Source: Spirochaetota bacterium
GTDB taxonomy: Bacteria > Spirochaetota > Brachyspiria > Brachyspirales > JACRPF01
NCBI GenBank assembly: GCA_038043445.1
Contig: JBBTBY010000063.1
Location: 45,865 to 109,864 of the forward strand
DNA: 64,000 nt
Direction of reading: 5' to 3'
In this document: positions 53,387 through 59,621 of the stretch, in pieces
How positions within the stretch are numbered: the stretch's first letter is position 1
Layout: each line of letters starts with the position of its first letter
Made by a program: the position numbers and the translations under genes
The notes under the pieces: model-generated
What the model saw: only the letters and a program-made list of their open reading frames with translations
What the model was told of the DNA's origin: nothing
The model's database searches: none

Positions 53387-55681
53387 ATGAAAATGAACGC
53401 TGTCGGGATTATCGTACTGTTCATAGCGATCGCTCTAACGCCCGGGTATTCCGCCGGCGTTGATGGAACATCGTACTATGTCTCACCGACGGGTATGGAT
53501 TCCAATTCAGGGCGTACGAGCGCGAAGCCGCTCAAGAGCATAAATTATGCCGTTGCCGCCGCCGCGCTCGACCCCGGCGCGGGTCCGCTTGCAAAGCCGG
53601 TGACCGTATACCTCATGGATGGCGTACATGTTCTCGAGGCCCCGGTGCGTATCACGAATTCCGATGCATGGCCGATCATGTTCAAGGCGTTACCCGGCGC
53701 AAAACCGATAGTCACCGGCGCGAGAAAAATAGTCGGATGGAAACCGGGCATTGTTCCCACTACCGGTGTACCCTGTCTGGTGGCCGATGTGGGGGATGTG
53801 AAAAAATGGTATTTCCGCCAGCTTTTCGTCAATGGGCGAAGGGCCGAGCGTCCGCGATATCCGAAGGAAGGGTTCAGCCGCATCGAGTCGCTCATCCCTT
53901 CCAAGCCGGGGCGCATACTTTCCACCGCGTTCAAGGACAGGTTCATGTTCCGCGAGGGTGATGTACAAGCATGGACGAATATCACCGATATCAATGCCAT
54001 GGTCGTGCATTACTGGCAGCAGGCGTATCTCGCCGTTACGAACATATCGCCCGCCGACCGCACGGTATATTTCCGCAATGCATCGTACATGCCGCTCGTG
54101 CATTCACATCCGTCCCACGGCGTTGCGGACTGGATAAAGCAGGACACCGCATACGATTTTGAAACGTGGTACCAGGGTGCGTCATATTATATGGACAATG
54201 TCTTCGATGAACTTCGTGAAAAAGGGAGCTGGTATCTGGAACGGACGACGGGAAAGCTTTACTACCTGCCGCTTGACGGAGAGACCGCATCGTCGATCGA
54301 GGCATGGGCACCGCGTCTGACGCAGTACTTCATCGTACAGTCGGATTGGAAAAATTCGGCGTACATCGACGGGGTATCGTTCGAGGGCATTGCGTTCCGT
54401 TATTCCGAGTATGTGTGGAACGCCCATTACGGTACGGGGAACTGGTACGGGAATTACGGGCCGAGCGTGCTCACCTTTTCCGGCACGCGCCGGACGTCCG
54501 TCCTCAACTGCCGTTTTGAGAACCTCGGGGAATGCGGCATAGACCTTGCCTACGGCAATTCCGATATCGCGATCATCGGTAATGTATTCCGCGACCTTGC
54601 GAGCGGCGCCATCCGGGCCATGGGTGCATGGCGGGAAAAGAAGCCCGAGGACAATGAGACCGGCAGAATGCAGCGCATCGCCATCACCGACAATGACATA
54701 GCAGGGTATGGACGCGTATTTCACGGCGCGGTAGCGCTCCTCCTCGAAATGGCATCACACTCTGTCATCGCGCATAACAGGATCACCGACGGGTATATGA
54801 CCGCCATCAATTGCGGCGGCGGATCGATGGGGCATGAGGATGTTTTCCGCATGTTCGATACGCTCATAGCGAAGAACCATATCTACAACATCGGACAGTC
54901 GTGGCCGTGCGCCAACGATCTTGCGGGGATATATACCCACGGCAATATGATCGGGTCAGTCGTGCGCGGCAATATCATCAGCAACATCCAGGTAAGCGTG
55001 TACGGCGGCAACGGCATCTATATCGACGATTGCGCCTCGTACCTGACGGTTGAGGATAATCTTGTTGCCGACACCTGCTCGGATGCGTTCAATCTCAAGG
55101 GCCGGCGAAGCATCATTCGCAATAATATCCTCGGCCCCTCGGGAAGAAGCATAGCCCGACGGGCATCGCATAAGTCCTACGAGAACGAGCTTGCTCATCT
55201 GTACGGAAATCTCCTCATCACGACGAACGGACTGCTGTTCGACTTCAACAACGCCGATGGTCTTACGAATTCCGGGATGAACGTGCATGATAATTACCTG
55301 TACTCGGTCGGCGGGGCGCCGCATACGGTCGGTATTGACGGCACGTACGGCGCGTACGGAAGGTCCATGGCGTACTCCGAATGGTGCGCCCTCACGGGCA
55401 ACGGATCGGGCGATGTCGTGCTTGCACGGGATTTCTCCTACACCGCCGGCGTGCGCAATGCCGCCGCCGGCTCGCCCCTCCTCAAACACGGTTTCAAACA
55501 GATCGACCTGAGCGATGCAGGTCCGCGCGCTGCCGGTGTCCGCGTGAACATATCTTTCCTGACGACACGGTCCGAAGGAAGTGAAGCGCATCGTGAAGCG
55601 ATGGATTACGCAAAAAAGATAGTCGATCTGCGGCGGGAAGCGGACACGAAGAACCGTGATATGTCGAAGCATGTGGAATGA
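53387..55681 (+). CDS. Secreted right-handed beta-helix protein, GH141-like
   Basis: The protein has 764 residues. A Sec signal (MKMNAVGIIVLFIAIALTPGYSA) is followed by YYVSPTGMDSNSGRTSAKPL, the usual opening of DUF1565/beta-helix carbohydrate enzymes. Blocks such as RQLFVNGRRAERPRYP, GSWYLERTTGKLYYLP and the many short Asn- and Ile-rich rungs at about 350-640 (GEC..GNSDIAIIGNVFRDL, VIAHNRITDGYMTAI, VRGNIISNIQV) look like GH141, whose founding member acts on fucose or xylan. With two sulfatases upstream a sulfated fucan is an attractive substrate, but this is inference. Pectate-lyase-type activity is the alternative. Confidence 0.75.
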   Translation: MKMNAVGIIVLFIAIALTPGYSAGVDGTSYYVSPTGMDSNSGRTSAKPLKSINYAVAAAALDPGAGPLAKPVTVYLMDGVHVLEAPVRITNSDAWPIMFKALPGAKPIVTGARKIVGWKPGIVPTTGVPCLVADVGDVKKWYFRQLFVNGRRAERPRYPKEGFSRIESLIPSKPGRILSTAFKDRFMFREGDVQAWTNITDINAMVVHYWQQAYLAVTNISPADRTVYFRNASYMPLVHSHPSHGVADWIKQDTAYDFETWYQGASYYMDNVFDELREKGSWYLERTTGKLYYLPLDGETASSIEAWAPRLTQYFIVQSDWKNSAYIDGVSFEGIAFRYSEYVWNAHYGTGNWYGNYGPSVLTFSGTRRTSVLNCRFENLGECGIDLAYGNSDIAIIGNVFRDLASGAIRAMGAWREKKPEDNETGRMQRIAITDNDIAGYGRVFHGAVALLLEMASHSVIAHNRITDGYMTAINCGGGSMGHEDVFRMFDTLIAKNHIYNIGQSWPCANDLAGIYTHGNMIGSVVRGNIISNIQVSVYGGNGIYIDDCASYLTVEDNLVADTCSDAFNLKGRRSIIRNNILGPSGRSIARRASHKSYENELAHLYGNLLITTNGLLFDFNNADGLTNSGMNVHDNYLYSVGGAPHTVGIDGTYGAYGRSMAYSEWCALTGNGSGDVVLARDFSYTAGVRNAAAGSPLLKHGFKQIDLSDAGPRAAGVRVNISFLTTRSEGSEAHREAMDYAKKIVDLRREADTKNRDMSKHVE

Positions 55682-55688
55682 GACGCCC

Positions 55689-56528
55689 CTACAGCATGCT
55701 TCGTATCTCCGACGGTGTTAACCCGCAGAATATCTTCATGCATTTTGAGAAGTAACTGAAATCGCGCATGCCCACGCTCAGGGCTATTTCGCGGACGCTC
55801 GTTCTCCTGCCGCGCGTGAGCGCGATGTACGCGGTCATCATCTTCGTGTTCCGCACGAAGTCATGCAGCGTGCTCCCCGTCGCCTCAAGGAACAGACGGT
55901 TCGCATGGCGCGCCGATATCCCGAATTCGCGGGCAATGACCTTTGCCGACATGTCCTCGGACAGATGATCGTTGATGAACGTTATCGCATCGCGGATGCG
56001 TATGAGCATGAACGCCCGCGCTGACGTGTGCGATGCCGGCGGGGGAAGCCTGCGGAGCACGGCAATGAGCACAAGCGCGATGTAATGCGATATCGTGCAG
56101 GCGAGTCCGGCTTCGCCGCGCTTGATCTCGGCGTGTATGGACGAAATGAACTGCGACGCGTCGTCGGTGTTCGTCACATGAACAGCATCCCTGCCCGGCG
56201 GTATGCCGGTCATGTATATCCAAAATCCGTGTATCACGCATTGCTCCGAACAGGAGCGAATATGCGGTGTCTTCGGCGGAATGACGATGGCCTCACCCGG
56301 CCGCACGGTGAATTTCCTTTTGCCGAACATATAGACGACCGTGCCCTTCGTTACGATACCGACCTCGCAATGGACATGGCTGTGCATTTCGATGCGCGTT
56401 CCGGCGGCATCCGCGGTGACCAGATAATTGAGGATGACGGCGGTATGTTCGCCCACGGAGATCGTTCCTGCGTGGCGGACGGCATCATGCGCTATGCGGT
56501 TATGTTCCTTAATGTGCGACGGCTTCAT
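55689..56528 (-). CDS. AraC-family transcription regulator
   Basis: The protein has 279 residues. An N-terminal cupin-like sensor (about 20-120, with HSHVHCEVGIVTKG and RPGEAIVIPPKTPH) is followed by a two-helix-turn-helix AraC domain (about 180-279, with KVIAREFGISARHANRLF and VREIALSVGMRDFSYFSKCMKIFCG). Cupin-AraC regulators bind sugars or sugar breakdown products. It ends 7 bp from the convergent beta-helix gene, so it most likely controls the hydrolase/sulfatase locus. A clear promoter lies upstream. Confidence 0.9.
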   Translation of the reverse strand: MKPSHIKEHNRIAHDAVRHAGTISVGEHTAVILNYLVTADAAGTRIEMHSHVHCEVGIVTKGTVVYMFGKRKFTVRPGEAIVIPPKTPHIRSCSEQCVIHGFWIYMTGIPPGRDAVHVTNTDDASQFISSIHAEIKRGEAGLACTISHYIALVLIAVLRRLPPPASHTSARAFMLIRIRDAITFINDHLSEDMSAKVIAREFGISARHANRLFLEATGSTLHDFVRNTKMMTAYIALTRGRRTSVREIALSVGMRDFSYFSKCMKIFCGLTPSEIRSML

Positions 56529-56541
56529 GGTATTATGAAGG

Positions 56542-56571
56542 AGTATACACCGGTATCCGTCGTTACGTCAA
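56542..56571 (-). promoter_or_regulatory. Promoter of the AraC gene
   Basis: On the minus strand TTGACG (56571-56566), 18-bp spacer and TATACT (56547-56542), then 13 bp to ATG 56528. The leader would be only about 6-7 nt, too short for a normal ribosome-binding site. Confidence 0.52.
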
Positions 56572-56644
56572 ACGGCTTTGGATCTTCATGGCGCAGAAGG
56601 TGATACTCGAGGGCATCGTCATCCCGGCGTTCAAGTAAGAATGT

Positions 56645-58438
56645 TTACGCGCCCGGTCTGAATTGTATCCTTGATAGCTTCGCGTACATGCCGTTCTGTT
56701 TCATGAGGCGCTCATGCGTACCCTGCTCCGCTATCCCTTTATTACCGAGCACAAGGATATTGTCGGCCCGGCGCACCGTCGAAAGCCGATGCGCTATGAC
56801 TATCGTCGTGCGGTTGCGGATAAGGTCATAGAGCGCTTCCTGTATAAGCGATTCGGTCTCCGAGTCCACCGACGATGTCGCTTCGTCGAGAATGAGTATC
56901 GGTGTTTTACGAAGAAGCGCACGCGCTATAGCGAGACGCTGCTTTTGCCCGCCGGAAAGTTTTACGCCGCGTTCGCCGATGATGGTATCGTACTTGTCCG
57001 GGAAGCGCGTGATGAAGTCGTGCGCCCGCGCATGCTTCGATGCGCGAATGAGCTCGCGGCCGCTCACATCATCCGACGCGCCGTAGCGGATATTATCGGC
57101 GATGGTGCCGTTGAAAAGAAAACAGTCCTGCAGCACGATGCTTATCTGGCTGCGGAGCGATTCGAGCGTAACGCCCCGTATGTCGTGGCCGTCGAGCAGT
57201 ATGTTCCCGCCGAGCGGATCATAAAATCGCGGGATGAGACTGATGATGGTGGTTTTTCCCACACCCGTAGGCCCCACGAGCGCGAGCGTTTCCCCGCGTT
57301 TCACCGAGAAGCTCACGTTTTCAAGAACATTCGTCGTGCGTGTATATCCGAAGGTGACGTTGTCGAACCGTATCTCGCCGCGGGCGCGGGCAAGCTCGCG
57401 TGCATGCGGCGCATCCTTGATGTCCGGCTCCGTATCCAAAAGCTCGAACACGCGCTCGGCGCCGGCAAGCGATGTCTGTATCGTTTCGACTATCCCTCCT
57501 ACGGCGGTTATCGGTCCGTAGAACATGCCGAGGTAGAGGAGAAATGCGACGATGTCCTCGACGGCGATGTTCTGCCCGCGGAGCACCATATGCGCGCCAA
57601 ACCATATCACGACAAGCGTGCCGATGGTCCCGCAGAACTCAATGACCGGGTGATAGAATGCCGTTTTCTTGAGCGATCCCAGTATGCCGCTCGTATAATC
57701 CCATGCGGAGCGATGCACCCGCTTGCTCTCGCGCTCTTCCTGCGTGAATATCTGCACTTCCTTCATGCCCGAAAGGTTCTCGAACACGACAGCGTTAAGA
57801 TCGCCGAGCTTTGCCTGCGCCAGCCTGAGCACCGGGCGTATCACGAGGTTGAACCGGAAGACGAGGAAGATGAGTATCGGGAGCGGGAGAAGGCTGTAGA
57901 ACGCGAGCGTCCTGTTCTGGGTGAAGAGCATTATCGTCACGCCGACGAAAAGAAGGCTGTTGATTATCGCGTCCGGTATGGCATGCGAGACAAGGCTTTC
58001 GAGGTTCGCATTGTCATTGACCGTGCGCGAGAGGAGCTGACCGGTCTGTTTTTCGTGGAAGAACCGGAGCGAAAGCTTCTGCAGGTGATCGTACGTGATC
58101 GTCCTCATATGCGCCACAAGCCGCCAGCCGCCGACATGGCTGAAATACCGCGCGGCGAACTGCGCCGAGGTGCGGATGATATAGAAAACGAGGAGGAATA
58201 TGCTGCAATATGTTATCGTATGTATGATGCTTTGCTCGCCGCCGCCGATACGAAGTGCCTTCAATATCGCCTTGATGAAGAGCGGAGCGGAGAGATTGAC
58301 CGCGGTAATGACGATATGTGCCGACACCGCGATGAGAAAATACCGCCAGTACCGGCGCGCCTCAAGCCAGAGGCGGAACAGTATTTTTATCTGACTGCCG
58401 GCAGGGCGATCTATCTTGCCGAAATTTTTTCCACGCAT
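56645..58438 (-). CDS. ABC transporter, fused permease and ATPase (MsbA/LmrA type)
   Basis: The protein has 597 residues. Six spans lie in residues about 30-325. The ATPase domain has Walker A GPTGVGKTT (389-397), Q-loop Q437, signature LSGGQ (494-498), Walker B ILILDE (514-519) and the switch histidine in VIAHRLSTVRRADNI. Homodimeric exporters of this type flip lipids (MsbA) or expel drugs and peptides. Lipid A export is possible because glycan genes and outer-membrane proteins are nearby, but nothing in the sequence proves the substrate. It starts with a promoter of leaderless layout and is divergent from the toxin-antitoxin pair. Confidence 0.92.
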   Translation of the reverse strand: MRGKNFGKIDRPAGSQIKILFRLWLEARRYWRYFLIAVSAHIVITAVNLSAPLFIKAILKALRIGGGEQSIIHTITYCSIFLLVFYIIRTSAQFAARYFSHVGGWRLVAHMRTITYDHLQKLSLRFFHEKQTGQLLSRTVNDNANLESLVSHAIPDAIINSLLFVGVTIMLFTQNRTLAFYSLLPLPILIFLVFRFNLVIRPVLRLAQAKLGDLNAVVFENLSGMKEVQIFTQEERESKRVHRSAWDYTSGILGSLKKTAFYHPVIEFCGTIGTLVVIWFGAHMVLRGQNIAVEDIVAFLLYLGMFYGPITAVGGIVETIQTSLAGAERVFELLDTEPDIKDAPHARELARARGEIRFDNVTFGYTRTTNVLENVSFSVKRGETLALVGPTGVGKTTIISLIPRFYDPLGGNILLDGHDIRGVTLESLRSQISIVLQDCFLFNGTIADNIRYGASDDVSGRELIRASKHARAHDFITRFPDKYDTIIGERGVKLSGGQKQRLAIARALLRKTPILILDEATSSVDSETESLIQEALYDLIRNRTTIVIAHRLSTVRRADNILVLGNKGIAEQGTHERLMKQNGMYAKLSRIQFRPGA

Positions 58439-58444
58439 GCAGTG

Positions 58445-58472
58445 AGTATATGACGTTCAGCGGAAGAGTCAA
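58445..58472 (-). promoter_or_regulatory. Promoter of the ABC transporter gene, leaderless layout
   Basis: On the minus strand TTGACT (58472-58467), 16-bp spacer and TATACT (58450-58445), then exactly 6 bp to ATG 58438. It lies back to back with the antitoxin promoter, with 13 bp between the two -35 boxes. Confidence 0.6.
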
Positions 58473-58480
58473 TCTGGCAG

Positions 58481-58520
58481 CGCACTTGACAGTGCGTAAT
58501 ATATTACGTATAATTATACG
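58481..58520 (+). promoter_or_regulatory. Toxin-antitoxin promoter with overlapping operator palindromes
   Basis: The promoter is perfect: TTGACA at 58486-58491, 17-bp spacer, TATAAT at 58509-58514. Two perfect 14-bp palindromes cover it: CGTAATATATTACG (58495-58508) and CGTATAATTATACG (58507-58520), sharing two bases and centred 12 bp apart. A third inverted repeat (CGCAC/GTGCG, 58481-58485 and 58492-58496) brackets the -35. Antitoxins of the Phd/YefM type bind such paired palindromes and repress their own operon, with the toxin as co-repressor. Confidence 0.82.
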
Positions 58521-58543
58521 CATCAATTGCAGGGGAGCGCAGT

Positions 58544-58822
58544 ATGATCAGTTACCTCAAGAATGAACTGGTATCCGCCACAAGTATTACCCGCCATTTC
58601 GGTGATCTGTTGTCGAAGCTTCGCTCACAACAGTTGAAACGTATTGCTGTGATCCGTAACAACAGCATGGAGGCGATCATACTGCCCGTCGAGGAATATG
58701 AACGTCTGGCGGAGGCGGCATCGTTACGTGAACATCGTGATATTTATAGTACGGTTAGTAAACGACGCCGAACACCCCGCAGTCGATTTGTTCCGTTCAA
58801 AGAAGCGGTGAAACGCTCGTAA
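58544..58822 (+). CDS. Antitoxin, Phd/YefM family
   Basis: The protein has 92 residues. ATG 58544 has AGGGGAG at 58531-58537. Residues 10-55 carry the Phd/YefM DNA-binding dimer fold (ATSITRHFGDLLSKL, AVIRNNSMEAIILPVEEYERL). The C-terminal third is basic and probably disordered until it wraps the toxin. It is the first gene of a two-gene operon. It should neutralise the toxin and repress the operon through the upstream palindromes. Confidence 0.92.
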   Translation: MISYLKNELVSATSITRHFGDLLSKLRSQQLKRIAVIRNNSMEAIILPVEEYERLAEAASLREHRDIYSTVSKRRRTPRSRFVPFKEAVKRS

Positions 58823-59124
58823 TGGCATACGAGATCCTATTTCATCCCATTGCTCAGCAGGAATTGAACGATCTTGACGGGAGCGTCAGGCAGAAGGTGA
58901 TCAGGCAGATCGCGAAGCTTCGAGAGAGCCCCAGACTTGGTGAAGAACTTGGCAATCGTGCCGGAATGAATCTCACCGGCTATCGGAAACTGTATGTGGA
59001 CAATAGACGTGTTCGGATCGTATATGAAATTATCGAGGACGAAGTACGAGTGTATATTATCGCGATCGGTAAACGCGAGGATATGCAGGTCTATAGAGAC
59101 ACGCAGAGACGGATCCCCAGATAG
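58822..59124 (+). CDS. Toxin, RelE/ParE superfamily
   Basis: The protein has 100 residues. The ATG shares its A with the antitoxin stop (TAATG), so the toxin is translated by coupling. YEILFHPIAQQELNDLDGSV, GYRKLYVDNRRVRIVYEI and VYIIAIGKREDMQVY follow the RelE pattern, with basic residues for cleaving mRNA in the ribosome; a ParE-like gyrase poison is less likely because of the GxRK-VRIVYxI core. An imperfect inverted repeat (59116-59124 with 59141-59151) begins in its last codons and might end transcription, but there is no T-run. Confidence 0.92.
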   Translation: MAYEILFHPIAQQELNDLDGSVRQKVIRQIAKLRESPRLGEELGNRAGMNLTGYRKLYVDNRRVRIVYEIIEDEVRVYIIAIGKREDMQVYRDTQRRIPR

Positions 59125-59179
59125 GACGCACCGGCACTCTCTATGTCTGGGAATTATTTAGGGCAGAATTATTACTTTT

Positions 59180-59450
59180 TGACCCTGCGGAGACCGCGCA
59201 AGCCTTTGCGGAGAATGTTTCGGGTCCGAATATTTTTGTTTCACCCCTTGCGCGGGATAATTCGCCCTTTGCGAGCAATAATTCGGACCGGGATTATTAT
59301 CTTTCGGGCTTTGCGGAGAAAAGTTCGACCCTTGCGGAGACCGCGCAAGGTCTTGCGGGGAATAATTCGGGTCGGAATAATTATTTTTCGACCTTTACGA
59401 AAGCCGCGCAAAGCTTTGCGGGAAAATATTCTGGTCGGAATATGTGATTA
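59180..59450. repeat. Cluster of degenerate hairpin repeats
   Basis: About four irregular units of 60-85 bp are strung together. Recurrent words are TTGCGGAGACCGCGCAAG, AATAATTCGGGTCGG and TTCGACC. Several words are palindromic: CGCAAAGCTTTGCG (59407-59420) is a perfect 14-bp palindrome, and CCGCGCAAG/CTTGCGGGG forms a near-perfect stem around 59341-59359. No coding signal is seen; the open frame across it is Arg/Ile-rich only because of the repeat. It fills most of the 497-bp gap between the toxin gene and the RND gene. Such clusters may be REP-like elements or boundary terminators. Confidence 0.7.
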
Positions 59451-59508
59451 TTTGAGGATTGTTAAGCTTGTTGTCATATTTTTTTGACACTGAGGACGCC
59501 GAACCCGC

Positions 59509-59526
59509 GCTGAGCTTGTCGAAGCG
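59509..59526. repeat. Copy of the widespread GAGCTTGTCGAAG intergenic word
   Basis: GCTGAGCTTGTCGAAGCG at 59509-59526 matches a short palindromic-type word that I recall from the intergenic regions of many unrelated bacterial genomes. One copy is seen here, next to the hairpin cluster; around it, 59461-59621 shows nothing else I can name except a small TGTCA/TGACA stem (59473-59489). Confidence 0.35.
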
Positions 59527-59621
59527 AGCACCGATTTAAGGAAGAGAGAGGAGGTAGGCGTCTGGTATATGCCTCAAAGCAATGCCAGTGGAAGTCGAAA
59601 ATAATCTGGCGGTCATAGGGG

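Noticed and set aside
56590..56638. Short frame MAQKVILEGIVIPAFK upstream of the AraC gene
   Set aside because: It has 16 codons only, no ribosome-binding site and no promoter pointing that way; probably chance.
56714..58453. 579-codon open frame on the + strand
   Set aside because: It is antisense to the whole ABC transporter gene, which has all nucleotide-binding motifs; the + frame shows no family motif.
59180..59450. Possible CRISPR array
   Set aside because: Units vary in length and sequence, there are no constant direct repeats with unique spacers, and no cas genes are nearby.
59143..59487. 114-codon open frame with Arg/Ile-rich repeats
   Set aside because: It is produced by the hairpin-repeat cluster; there is no ribosome-binding site, and the repeat is in DNA words, not in a protein motif.
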